Source: Flavobacterium sp. (lineage in GTDB: Bacteria; Bacteroidota; Bacteroidia; Flavobacteriales; Flavobacteriaceae). From it: a stretch of 64,000 bases of DNA. The DNA is taken from assembly GCF_027531705.1 (NCBI RefSeq), contig NZ_JAPZSP010000004.1, positions 62,001-126,000 of the forward strand, given 5' to 3'. The notes below the pieces were generated by a model. That model saw only the letters and a program-made list of their open reading frames with translations. It had not been told where the DNA came from and ran no database searches. How positions within the stretch are numbered: the stretch's first letter is position 1; each line of letters opens with the position of its first letter. This document shows positions 1-8,354 of this stretch, one piece after another. The position numbers and the translations under genes are program-made.

Positions 1-1444
1 TTTCTTTTTCAATTGGATTAGATTGCTTCGATTTTAAAAGCAACATCAATTCGTTTTGCTTTTTGATGGCTTCATTTATTTTAGAAATATCAGCATATTC
101 TAGATTTTGTTGTTCTTTGAGAATGGTATTTTTCCAATTTTGCAATTGCTCATAAATTAATTTTTCTTCTTTAGAAATTACTTTATTTTTAGCAATTTCT
201 TGTTGCAAAACAGCTGATTTTGTTTTTTCTTGCAACTCAAAAGCTTTTTCTAAATAACTGATTTTATTTTCTTTACGAAAAAGCGAATAGTAAATAGCAA
301 TGCATTTTTCTGTTCGATTTCGATTTCTAATTTGATTGATAATTTTAGAATTTTCATGCATCAAAAGCGACTGTAATAATTCTTCAACATGAAATGAAAG
401 CGCATAACTTTCCAATGCTTTTTTGGGTTGATTTTCAGCCACAAAAAGTGTTGCTTGTAAATCGAGCGCATCAAGCAAAATCGTTTCAGCATATAATGCG
501 TTTTTGCTAGGTAAAATTGTTTTAGAATAATTTGGAAGCAATAATTTGAATACATCTGAAATCTTCTTTTTGGCTTCTTGAAATTTTTCTTGACTGAACA
601 ACATTTTGGCTTCAACCAAAAGAAAACTGGCTTTTTTTCGTGGTTCTATATTTTCAATTTTAGAAAAAATTGCTGAAGCTTTTTCTAAATAATTAATAGC
701 TTTTGACGGATTATTTTCAAGATACAAACTCGCTAAATTTCTATACGAATTAAAAAGCATTTCACTTTGTGAATCAACCTTTTTTAATTCAACAACTGAC
801 AATTCAAATGCGTTTTCGGCTTTTTTATAGTTTTTGGAAAGAAAATAATTATTACCCAAATTACTCAACAACTTTCCTTTTTCTGTCGAAGATAATTTCT
901 CGGTTTTAATCGTTTTTTCTAACAAAATAATAGCTTCATCGATCTTTCCAGTGTTTTGATAAACGTTTGACAGGTTCAAAATTGCTGCTGCTTTTTGTTT
1001 CGAATTTTTATCAATAGAAGCAATATAAAAATACTGTTTTATGGTGTTTTCGGCATTGTCATAATCGCCAACAATAGTGTAAAGATTTCCTAAAGGCTTG
1101 AGACAAGATTCAACAATATCATAATTGGAAAGTTTGTTTTGATCATAAAGTTGCCAAGCTTTTTCATAACTAGAAATTGCTTTTTGTGTTTGTCCAAATT
1201 GATTTTGATAGAAAGCAACATTGCATTTCAAAATAACAAGTGCCAACTTTTCGGTATTTGATTTTACAACAAAACTTTTTTCAGCAATCTCAATTTTATT
1301 GAGGCTTTCAATAGTTGGATTGGCTGCAAAAACTTCAACAGTTTCGTAGATTTTGTTTTCTAAAGTTTTATTGCTTTGTGAAAAAGCAAATTGAACTAAT
1401 AAAAAAAGTAAGACTATTTTCTTCCAACTTCCAACTTCCATCAT
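1..1444 (-). CDS. TPR-repeat secreted protein, 5' part only (probable TPR-CHAT protein)
   Basis: The reading frame is open from an ATG at 1444 to the window edge (about 481 codons), so the C-terminus is missing. The start MMEVGSWKKIVLLFLLVQFA is a signal peptide ending near FSQ. The rest is a helical TPR-like solenoid (runs such as KAISSYEKAWQLY, KAINYLEKASAIF). The last visible part has YLEKAFELQEKTKSAVL, which resembles the linker before the protease-like CHAT domain in TPR-CHAT proteins. The CHAT domain itself would lie outside the window, so that part is inference. The gene follows the PKD/barrel gene by 9 nt on the same strand and is probably co-transcribed with it. A GGAAGTT heptamer repeat covers the first codons; I see no alternative downstream start codon before the signal peptide. 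Confidence 0.75.
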   Translation of the reverse strand, partial: MMEVGSWKKIVLLFLLVQFAFSQSNKTLENKIYETVEVFAANPTIESLNKIEIAEKSFVVKSNTEKLALVILKCNVAFYQNQFGQTQKAISSYEKAWQLYDQNKLSNYDIVESCLKPLGNLYTIVGDYDNAENTIKQYFYIASIDKNSKQKAAAILNLSNVYQNTGKIDEAIILLEKTIKTEKLSSTEKGKLLSNLGNNYFLSKNYKKAENAFELSVVELKKVDSQSEMLFNSYRNLASLYLENNPSKAINYLEKASAIFSKIENIEPRKKASFLLVEAKMLFSQEKFQEAKKKISDVFKLLLPNYSKTILPSKNALYAETILLDALDLQATLFVAENQPKKALESYALSFHVEELLQSLLMHENSKIINQIRNRNRTEKCIAIYYSLFRKENKISYLEKAFELQEKTKSAVLQQEIAKNKVISKEEKLIYEQLQNWKNTILKEQQNLEYADISKINEAIKKQNELMLLLKSKQSNPIEKE

Positions 1445-1453
1445 CTAACTAAA

Positions 1454-3502
1454 TTAAAACTTCCAAATAGCATAAAATTGCCAATAATCGGAATCTTGTT
1501 CAAATGATTTGTAATATCTAGCTCCAACACTTGGTCCAATTCTGGCAAAACCAAAAGTCACATCGGCAAAAACACTTGTTTGAATTTCTTTAAATGGTTT
1601 TACCGTTTCTGATGTTGTTTCATTCTTCTTCAAATTTGTAAACTCCAATGTTTCAAACCCTGCTGGACCATCTTGTCTGTAGAAAAACCTTGTTTCAGTT
1701 TCAGTTTCAGTTTTTTGATTCAAATTAGCAGAAAATTGAGGTCCAAAACCAATTCCTATGTAATTATTAACATTATAGCGTAATGAAACAGGCACAATTT
1801 CCATATTACTCTTACTTGTATTTGTTTTGCTAGTTGTTTGCGAAGTTCCTGTTGTAGCAATGGTGCCATTACTTAATGGAATTCCTGGGATATATTCAAC
1901 TGGAACTAATTCTCCTATTTGACTTAAATTCTCATTTTTAAATGTCGTGTAATACAATTCAGATTGCCAATACCATCGATATGATTTATAGGGTGAAATA
2001 GTAGCTCCGATAAAATAACTCTGAGGTCTTTCTTGTGAAGAAATGTTTTCTATAGTTTCTTTATTTATTGATAATTCAGGTTTTGAATACAAATTGAAAC
2101 CAGCTCTAACTCCTATTGAAATGCCTGATTTGAATCTTGTTGTGGCTATATTAGTAATTACAGGTTCGTTTTTATCAAAAATAATAGCTGTTTGACTTCG
2201 TGTTTTTTGCTTGTGAAAATCTTTTGCAAATCGCATTGTATATTTTACAAAACCTTTGGTAGAATCGACTTCTTTTACATTTTTTTGATTACTGCCAGGA
2301 ATGTAAATATTCTTGAAAGTGAAATGAATTTGCTTTTTTTTAATCAAAGTATCTAAGCAACTATAAGTCACTTCTTGACCTTTTGGGCAAATAGGACATT
2401 TAGGATATGAATCGACAATTTGAAGTGTTTTTTTTTCAAACATATCAGGTGTGTCGGTTTCTAGTCGAATCATTCTTGCTGGACCTTCACCATTATTTTG
2501 AAATCTTGTTTTGAAATTTATTGTTTTGAAACGAACCGTTCTATAGTTCATCAAAGTGGCATTACTCGACATTTTGTTTGGATCATGCGAAGTCACAATT
2601 TCCATTTGAAGCGTTTTCTTTTTGTGGTTTTTATAATTTCTATCAGGCACAAAAACACTTCTCATTTTGACAATTGCCGAAGTATCTTTTAGCATTTCTG
2701 GTGTTGTTTTGAATGTAAAAAACATATTTCGGGTTTCATTGGCTTCCATATTATCAAACTCAAAAGCTTTTGAATCTGAAAATAATGTATTGCTTTCTGC
2801 TAAAGTCATTTCGAGATTTTCATCAACCAAATTAAATCCATTTTTAAAAGACGGATAAACATCAGTTGAAGCTAAATTTCTATACGAATCGTTGTTTTCA
2901 ACACTTGCAATTCCTGTTTGAGTTACCTCTCTTTCGCCAAAGTGTGTTCTGGTTTCAAGTAATTCAAAGTTTTTATTTTTGAATTCTTTATCGTTGTAAA
3001 ACAGATATATTTTTCCATTTGCGAGGTAATTAAGTTCATTTTTATAGCTAATTACCACCACAATTTCATCATTAGGTACAGGCTCACGATTATTGAAAAT
3101 TTTTAACGAAATAGTATCTGGCAAAGAGGCGATTTGATCAAACTTCAAATCAGAAATTTCATTAATGGCAACAGTTTGCGGACGAGTTTTAGGCGGTTTA
3201 CCATTATCATAGTTATTGGTTACAGACAAATTTACTTTATAATCGCCTTTCTTTTTATACGTTTTTTTAGGAGCTGGTTCTTTGCTATAACTGCCATCAC
3301 CCATTTCCCAAAAATAAGAATAATTTGCTTTTGGCGCTCCAAGAATTTGGTTTAACGTTGGAACTTCAGCATTATATTGAACCTGATTCCCTTTTTTATC
3401 AAAAAGAATTGTGGCTTTTCGAGTGGTTGTATCTTTTACTTGCGTTTGGGAAAAAGAGAAAATAGAAAATAGAATTAAGAAAATAGATAAAAGTAGTTTC
3501 AT
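1454..3502 (-). CDS. PKD-domain protein with C-terminal outer-membrane beta-barrel-like region
   Basis: This 682-residue protein begins with a signal peptide (MKLLLSIFLILFSIFSFSQ). Residues about 45-110 form a PKD domain with the typical WEMGDGSYS and KKGDYKVNLSVTN strands. The middle contains a conserved-repeat style motif (IIFDKNEPVITN) of the type found in Bacteroidota surface proteins. The last 200 residues read as alternating amphipathic strands ending in aromatic WKF, as in outer-membrane barrels. A cell-envelope location is therefore likely. It is the first gene of a pair with the downstream TPR protein. The exact function is unknown. Confidence 0.75.
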   Translation of the reverse strand: MKLLLSIFLILFSIFSFSQTQVKDTTTRKATILFDKKGNQVQYNAEVPTLNQILGAPKANYSYFWEMGDGSYSKEPAPKKTYKKKGDYKVNLSVTNNYDNGKPPKTRPQTVAINEISDLKFDQIASLPDTISLKIFNNREPVPNDEIVVVISYKNELNYLANGKIYLFYNDKEFKNKNFELLETRTHFGEREVTQTGIASVENNDSYRNLASTDVYPSFKNGFNLVDENLEMTLAESNTLFSDSKAFEFDNMEANETRNMFFTFKTTPEMLKDTSAIVKMRSVFVPDRNYKNHKKKTLQMEIVTSHDPNKMSSNATLMNYRTVRFKTINFKTRFQNNGEGPARMIRLETDTPDMFEKKTLQIVDSYPKCPICPKGQEVTYSCLDTLIKKKQIHFTFKNIYIPGSNQKNVKEVDSTKGFVKYTMRFAKDFHKQKTRSQTAIIFDKNEPVITNIATTRFKSGISIGVRAGFNLYSKPELSINKETIENISSQERPQSYFIGATISPYKSYRWYWQSELYYTTFKNENLSQIGELVPVEYIPGIPLSNGTIATTGTSQTTSKTNTSKSNMEIVPVSLRYNVNNYIGIGFGPQFSANLNQKTETETETRFFYRQDGPAGFETLEFTNLKKNETTSETVKPFKEIQTSVFADVTFGFARIGPSVGARYYKSFEQDSDYWQFYAIWKF

Positions 3503-3672
3503 AATCTTTTGGTTTGGTTAGTTTTATAAAGATATTAAAAAAATCATTCAATCATGAAAGTTTTATTTTTCATTGCATTATAAAGTATTTTGGTCTAACA
3601 AATAATTTACATTAGTAATCAGATTTAGCATAGGTTAATTTTTTGTTTGATATAGAATTGTTACTAAATTAC

Positions 3673-3706
3673 AAAATGGCTTGACTCTAACTAACCAAGC
3701 CATTTT
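3673..3706. terminator. orphan stem-loop, terminator-like
   Basis: AAAATGGCTTG and CAAGCCATTTT form a perfect 11-bp stem around a 12-nt loop, with A/T tracts on both sides. It lies between two divergent genes, so it does not end either of them. It may terminate an unrecognised small RNA or be left over from a lost gene. Confidence 0.45.
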
Positions 3707-3812
3707 AAAAAAACTAACAAAACTAATTACTGGTACAAATCTCCAAACTATTCTATAATCAGTTGATGAGCAATAAACTAAAATCATGATGTAGAATTAA
3801 CTATAAAAAATA

Positions 3813-3826
3813 CCGTTGTTTAACGG
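3813..3826. promoter_or_regulatory. palindromic operator candidate, copy 1
   Basis: CCGTTGTTTAACGG has 5-bp inverted arms (CCGTT/AACGG) around GTTT. The identical 14-mer recurs at 9884-9897. In both places the palindrome is followed, after exactly 50 nt, by a TTTG promoter box reading toward the downstream operon. A LuxR-type regulator is encoded in this operon, so it is a candidate binding protein (inference). Confidence 0.5.
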
Positions 3827-3872
3827 ATATAAAAATGGTGGTTTGGCTGATTTGCTTTTTTGAAGTAAAATG

Positions 3873-3880
3873 TTCCTTTG
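3873..3880 (+). promoter_or_regulatory. weak -7 promoter element of the signalling operon
   Basis: TTCCTTTG matches the TTTG half of the Bacteroidota TAnnTTTG -7 box but lacks the TA. A TTTG at 3851-3854 could act as the -33 element, 18 nt upstream. The poor -7 box fits a promoter that needs an activator. The start codon follows at 3923. Confidence 0.35.
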
Positions 3881-3922
3881 TATGAAAATAAAAACTATTT
3901 TTAATAACTAAAACCAACTATT

Positions 3923-4645
3923 ATGAAATCACAATTGCTAAAATGTTTATTACTTTGTTTGCTAACAGCCTTGTTAACCTATTTTTTAACCTGCTATTTT
4001 TGTAAAAAGAAATTTGGAGATATTCCTGAAAACACACGAAGTCTTACAGACATTTGTATGGATTATGATACTATTACGCCACCAACATTAACAACCGAAA
4101 TGGTAAAAAGTATGGTAACACAATATAGTGGAGCGCAATTAAACAGTATTCAAACCGCATCAACTAATGCAGTTGCTGTAGATGCTCGTTCTATATGGTT
4201 TGATTTAGAAACATTAAAAGAATTCTTGTATCAAATAGAACACAATGTGAATAAGAACCCAACACAAGGTAGAGATAAGGAACTTGGTGTTCGTATATAT
4301 TATGCTGCCTATCCAGATAACACAAAAATGAGAGATTTAGCTGCAACACAAACAGACCCAAACTTTAGTTATAATCCTGCTTACGAAAAAAAGCATACAC
4401 TAGTAATGATTCCGACTATTGAAAAAGATGGTAAAAATTATGACTTTAATCCGTTAGATGTTAATTCGTATATTGGTTTTACAAATATGAAAGCAGGCGG
4501 TCCTTATTCTCCAAATAGCTCTAGTTATGCAACTCTTTCTCTTGGTACAAGTGCTAATCCTCTTAATCCTTTACCAAACCCTACAATTGTTAGGAATCAT
4601 GGGATATTAAATCCTCCTGCAACTTCATCAGGAATGTCATTCTAA
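3923..4645 (+). CDS. membrane-anchored protein of unknown function, first gene of signalling operon
   Basis: The 240-residue protein has an N-terminal hydrophobic segment (residues about 5-25, ending in CYFCKKK) that should act as an uncleaved anchor. About 210 mostly hydrophilic residues follow, including IWFDLETLKEFLYQIEH and GVRIYYAAYPDN, and the tail is Pro/Asn-rich (NPLNPLPNP). I do not recognise a family. It sits 10 nt upstream of a multi-pass membrane gene and shares an operon with a kinase and a regulator, so it may present or sense the signal (inference). Confidence 0.7.
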   Translation: MKSQLLKCLLLCLLTALLTYFLTCYFCKKKFGDIPENTRSLTDICMDYDTITPPTLTTEMVKSMVTQYSGAQLNSIQTASTNAVAVDARSIWFDLETLKEFLYQIEHNVNKNPTQGRDKELGVRIYYAAYPDNTKMRDLAATQTDPNFSYNPAYEKKHTLVMIPTIEKDGKNYDFNPLDVNSYIGFTNMKAGGPYSPNSSSYATLSLGTSANPLNPLPNPTIVRNHGILNPPATSSGMSF

Positions 4646-4655
4646 ACTAATACCA

Positions 4656-5303
4656 ATGTATAATCGACCACCTATATTACTAGATTTACTTCATATTTGC
4701 GAACTAATTGCTTTTATAGGTGGTTTATATCAATATACTAAAATAAAAAAAACATATTGGATTTTTTTTGCGTTGTATTTGATGTACATAACGATTTTAG
4801 AAGTTTTTGGAGCACAAATTTTTAGCCACTTCAAATTAAACACACAAATATACCTTTCATATATTACTGTACCTATTGAATTTCTTTTTTTCATTTGGTT
4901 ATTTGCTTTGAAGTCCTTAAAAAGTGAAAAAATATACATCATTTGTACTTTACTTTATTTACTATCTTTTATACCTGATTTTTCAGTTGAAAAAGGTAAA
5001 TATTTTTTTAATTCATTCAATTACTTAATAGGTGGTTTTATACTTTTATATTTGATTTTATTAGAATTAAATAAACAAATAAAAAGTGAAGATATTCTTT
5101 TGTTCAAACAAGATAAAATGTTTTATATCACAATTGGAGTGGCTCTTTTTTATGTTGGCAATTTACCTTTTTTTGGATTATATTTCCTAATAATGAAAGA
5201 ACCTTCAATTTGGAATAGCTATTACATTTATTTTATGGTATCAAACTGTATCATGTATTTATTATTTGCAGCATCATTTATATGGGGAAAACCGAAATCA
5301 TAA
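4656..5303 (+). CDS. multi-pass membrane protein, probable partner of the adjacent kinase
   Basis: The 215-residue protein is almost entirely hydrophobic, with about six to seven membrane segments, such as the stretch around IYLSYITVPIEFLFFIWLFA and the final CIMYLLFAASFIW. Its last 22 nt overlap the histidine kinase start, which implies tight translational coupling. No catalytic motif is visible. It may be the membrane sensing part for a kinase that has only one membrane segment of its own. That role is inferred from position only. Confidence 0.7.
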   Translation: MYNRPPILLDLLHICELIAFIGGLYQYTKIKKTYWIFFALYLMYITILEVFGAQIFSHFKLNTQIYLSYITVPIEFLFFIWLFALKSLKSEKIYIICTLLYLLSFIPDFSVEKGKYFFNSFNYLIGGFILLYLILLELNKQIKSEDILLFKQDKMFYITIGVALFYVGNLPFFGLYFLIMKEPSIWNSYYIYFMVSNCIMYLLFAASFIWGKPKS

Positions 5304-6055
5304 TTACAATTGTCATTTTTAACCTGTTTTTTATTTTATTCATTGTCGGAATTGTTGTTTTTATTCGTCAATATAAAATAAAAAAGAAAGAACATTCTGC
5401 TATGCTACTCCATCAAAAAGAAGAACATCACAAAGAGTTACTGGCTACGCAAGTTGAGATTCAGCAACAAACCATGCATCATATTGGTAGAGAAATTCAC
5501 GATAATATTGGTCAAAAACTAACGCTTGCCAGTTTATATACGCAACAATTAGCTTTTGAAAACAAAGCGCCCAACATAAAAGATAATATCGAAAACATAA
5601 GTGCTATCATCAATCAATCGCTTGAAGAGTTGAGAGAATTGTCAAAATCATTAACCGATAATGCTATCGAAACCAATTCGATATATAAACTACTAAATGC
5701 AGAATGTACAAAAGTTAATGAGCTTAAAATTTGCAAAATAAATTTCAATTGTTCTAATAAAAAAATAGTTTTACCTTATCAACTAAAAGCAATTTTGGTG
5801 AGAATTACTCAAGAATTTATTCAAAATAGCATTAAACATTCGCAATGTAAATTGATAATAATTCATCTTGAAGAAGTAGAAAATAAAGTCATGCTAAATC
5901 TATCTGATGATGGAATCGGTTTTGATACTTCAAAGATGGTTAGCAACGGAATTGGGCTTTCAAACATGAAAAAAAGAACCGAAATGCTCGGAGGAAGTTT
6001 TGAAATGCAAAGTTCAAATTCAGGAACAAAATTAGCAATAGCTTTACCTTTATAA
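5282..6055 (+). CDS. sensor histidine kinase, NarL/LuxR-partner type (HisKA_3)
   Basis: A 257-residue kinase with one N-terminal membrane helix (residues about 7-28) and a short coiled segment. The HisKA_3 dimerisation helix has the phospho-acceptor His73 in GREIHDNIGQ. The ATPase domain shows an N box (QEFIQNSIKHS), a G1 box (DDGIGFD) and GIGLSNMKKRTEMLGG. There is no large sensory domain, so the two upstream membrane proteins are good candidates for input. It ends 2 nt before the cognate response regulator. Confidence 0.92.
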   Translation: MGKTEIIITIVIFNLFFILFIVGIVVFIRQYKIKKKEHSAMLLHQKEEHHKELLATQVEIQQQTMHHIGREIHDNIGQKLTLASLYTQQLAFENKAPNIKDNIENISAIINQSLEELRELSKSLTDNAIETNSIYKLLNAECTKVNELKICKINFNCSNKKIVLPYQLKAILVRITQEFIQNSIKHSQCKLIIIHLEEVENKVMLNLSDDGIGFDTSKMVSNGIGLSNMKKRTEMLGGSFEMQSSNSGTKLAIALPL

Positions 6056-6057
6056 AC

Positions 6058-6696
6058 ATGAAAAAAACAATTGTAATAGTAGACGATCATATCTTAATTG
6101 CGCAAGCATTGAAAGGAATTATCGAGAATTTCGAAAACTTTGAAGTCCTTTATGAATGTGAAAATGGTAAAGATTTACAAGAAAAACTCAAGCTAAAAAA
6201 GCCAATTCCTGATATCGTTTTGCTAGATGTAAGCATGCCAATTATGGATGGTTTTGAAACCGCTAAATGGCTAAAAGAAACGCATCCTGAAGTGTCAATC
6301 ATGACTTTGAGCATGCAAAATGACGATCAAAGTGTTATCAAAATGATTAAAAGTGGTTCTAATGGTTATTTGCTAAAAAACACACATCCTGCAGAATTAG
6401 AAAAAGCATTAAATAGATTACTAAACGATGGTTATTACTATCCTGATTGGGCTTCAAAAATTGTTTTTGCCAGTTTAGGCGAAAAAAATACTACGACAGA
6501 AACCATCAAACTTACCGAAAGAGAAAGGGAATTTCTAAAATATACCATTACCGAAATGAGTTATAAAGAAATAGCCGAAAAAATGTTCTGTAGCCCAAGA
6601 ACGGTAGAAAGTTACCGAGATTCTTTATTTGAAAAATTAGAATTAAAAACCCGAGTTGGATTGGCTGTTTTTGCTCTCAAAAACGGATTTGAATAA
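6058..6696 (+). CDS. response regulator, REC plus LuxR-type HTH
   Basis: A 212-residue protein with a receiver domain (acidic pair at residues 9-10, phospho-acceptor Asp57 in VLLDVSMP) followed by a LuxR/NarL helix-turn-helix at about 148-208 (LTEREREFLKY, EIAEKMFCSPRTVESYRD). It is the usual partner of HisKA_3 kinases and is the last gene of the operon. A palindrome upstream of the operon and of the surface-protein operon at 9764-7810 is a candidate target (inference). Confidence 0.93.
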   Translation: MKKTIVIVDDHILIAQALKGIIENFENFEVLYECENGKDLQEKLKLKKPIPDIVLLDVSMPIMDGFETAKWLKETHPEVSIMTLSMQNDDQSVIKMIKSGSNGYLLKNTHPAELEKALNRLLNDGYYYPDWASKIVFASLGEKNTTTETIKLTEREREFLKYTITEMSYKEIAEKMFCSPRTVESYRDSLFEKLELKTRVGLAVFALKNGFE

Positions 6697-6733
6697 AAAA
6701 TATGCTTTTATACTTTTTATTATTCAATTGTGA

Positions 6734-7732
6734 CTAATTATAATTGCTATTATTTGAAATCTGTTCAGAAATTTCATCAAGCATTTGGTAGCGCTTGTGA
6801 TACATTGAACGTTTATGAGATTGTATGTTTTCGTTCTGTTTCCGAATCATTTTCATAGGTAATTTAAACCATTCTTCATCTATTTTTCTTCCGTCAACTT
6901 CTGTCCAAAATTGATTATAATTGAATCTGATACGATGAAAGCAAGGAACATGAATGACGTGTTTTTTGCGATAAATTTGACATTTATCTGAAATTCCATA
7001 AATTGAATTAATATTCAAATTTTGACATAATTCTTGAATTACAAAAACTAATAAAGCACTTGGTCGCATACCAAACATTAGTTTTTGAATCGTTTTTACA
7101 GCCTCATGAGTATTTTCTTTATAGCCTTGAACACAACCAATAATACATATCCAAACATTATTTTCTACTTCTTCAAAAGAAATTGCTGCCGAAAAAATTT
7201 TACCGCCTAATTGTTTGCATTCTAGTGTGAAAACAAATTCACCTTCTTTTCGAAATCTCTCTTCATATCCTAATTTTAACAAAACATCATACTTGTTATT
7301 AGAAACATAATTTGCCAATTGTAAACCATTTGGATCATTTAAAAATTTCATATTAAGATTTTCGTAATTTCTTATAAATCGGTAGCTGTCGGCAATCACT
7401 TTTATTTTGTGTTGCTTATTCCAATTGGTAGAGATATATGGTAAGAAAGGTTTGATATATAATCTTGGACGATTCTGAAAGAAAAATTTGAAATCTTCAG
7501 AAGCGAGAAAAGTAATCCAATTAGATGAAAATTTTGGGTAAATAAATGAATAACAAATACATCTCAATTGTTGTTTAAGTCGGTAACTTTTTTTACGATG
7601 TAAATACCCGTTTGTCACAGCTTTCAAAGCAAAAAGAAGTGTCTTAACAAATTCAAATCTCAACAAAAATTTAGAAGAATTAAATTTGAAAACAATTTCT
7701 TTTGACGGATTTATTGTTTTGATTTGTTCCAT
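6734..7732 (-). CDS. DUF535 (VirK/YbjX-like) protein
   Basis: This 332-residue protein fits DUF535, which includes VirK and YbjX: YSFIYP, the central GCVQGYKE and GMRPSALLVFVIQELC, and the C-terminal GISDKCQIYRKKHV region are characteristic of the family. There is no signal peptide. Family members in enterobacteria are tied to envelope and antimicrobial-peptide phenotypes, but the biochemical role is unknown. It is transcribed on its own: a hairpin terminator precedes it and it converges with the response regulator. Confidence 0.8.
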   Translation of the reverse strand: MEQIKTINPSKEIVFKFNSSKFLLRFEFVKTLLFALKAVTNGYLHRKKSYRLKQQLRCICYSFIYPKFSSNWITFLASEDFKFFFQNRPRLYIKPFLPYISTNWNKQHKIKVIADSYRFIRNYENLNMKFLNDPNGLQLANYVSNNKYDVLLKLGYEERFRKEGEFVFTLECKQLGGKIFSAAISFEEVENNVWICIIGCVQGYKENTHEAVKTIQKLMFGMRPSALLVFVIQELCQNLNINSIYGISDKCQIYRKKHVIHVPCFHRIRFNYNQFWTEVDGRKIDEEWFKLPMKMIRKQNENIQSHKRSMYHKRYQMLDEISEQISNNSNYN

Positions 7733-7754
7733 ATTTTTAAGCTAAAAATTATTA

Positions 7755-7784
7755 AAATCCTCGAAAATAAAATTTCGAGGATTT
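7755..7784 (-). terminator. terminator after the surface-protein operon
   Basis: AAATCCTCGAAA and TTTCGAGGATTT form a 12-bp stem with a short loop, followed on the minus strand by a U-rich stretch. It lies 25 nt past the stop of the T9SS gene. Confidence 0.75.
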
Positions 7785-7809
7785 TTCAAAAAAAACTAAC
7801 TAAACAAAC

Positions 7810-8349
7810 TTATTTTTTTACAATTTTTTCAATTGAGCTTCCTTTATCAGTCGTTACTTTTAATAAGTACATACCGGTAGATAAATTTTCCATGTTGATT
7901 GTTACCTCTTTTTGATTTGGTGAAGAAGTTAGAATTATTCTTCCGTTAAAGTCAACTAACACCGTTTGAAGAATAGTTTCAACAGATTTTACATTCAAAT
8001 TAGAAGAAGTCGGATTAGGAAAAATACTTAGGTTTGCCACTACTTCATTTTGGTCGATTCCTAAAGAAATGCAAGGAGTTTGTACGACAGCAAGAAATAT
8101 TGAATTGGGTTGGGTTTCAAAACCTACATCCATCAAGACATAACCATCTGTTACTGGGTTTGCGTCTAATGTCACATCTGAACCTGTTGGAATAGTTGTT
8201 AATCCACTTGTTTTAATCCAAGTATACGAATTGGTATACGTTGCTGCATACGATCCTGAAATGATAATATCAGAAAGACAACCAGCTTGCGCCTGAATTT
8301 TATTAAATCCTAACAATAGTAGAAAATAAAATAAATATATCTTTTTCAT
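7810..8349 (-). CDS. secreted protein with T9SS type A sorting domain
   Basis: A 179-residue protein with a signal peptide ending in IQAQA, a short beta-rich region (GSYAATYTNSYTWIKTSG) common in Flavobacteriaceae adhesion-type proteins, and a C-terminal sorting domain at about 105-179 (IFPNPTSSNLNV, LSTGMYLLKV, ending IEKIVKK). T9SS exports such proteins across the outer membrane. It starts 5 nt after the DNRLRE gene, so the two form an operon. Confidence 0.85.
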   Translation of the reverse strand: MKKIYLFYFLLLLGFNKIQAQAGCLSDIIISGSYAATYTNSYTWIKTSGLTTIPTGSDVTLDANPVTDGYVLMDVGFETQPNSIFLAVVQTPCISLGIDQNEVVANLSIFPNPTSSNLNVKSVETILQTVLVDFNGRIILTSSPNQKEVTINMENLSTGMYLLKVTTDKGSSIEKIVKK

Positions 8350-8354
8350 AATTG

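Larger units (their letters stand above)
3503..3922. other. 420-bp divergent intergenic region
   Basis: This gap separates the minus-strand PKD gene from the plus-strand signalling operon. It holds a perfect 11-bp stem-loop at 3673-3706, the palindrome CCGTTGTTTAACGG at 3813-3826 and a weak Bacteroidota-type promoter ending in TTTG at 3877-3880. A 50-codon minus-strand ORF at 3635-3787 overlaps the stem-loop and is not called. Confidence 0.7.

Noticed and set aside
1421..1449. GGAAGTT-type heptamer repeat across the start of the TPR gene.
   Set aside because: It is short and lies in the coding start; I cannot tell whether it has a role beyond sequence bias.
3635..3787. A 50-codon minus-strand ORF in the divergent gap.
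   Set aside because: It overlaps a perfect terminator-like hairpin, lacks a clear ribosome site and shows no recognisable domain, so it is probably chance.
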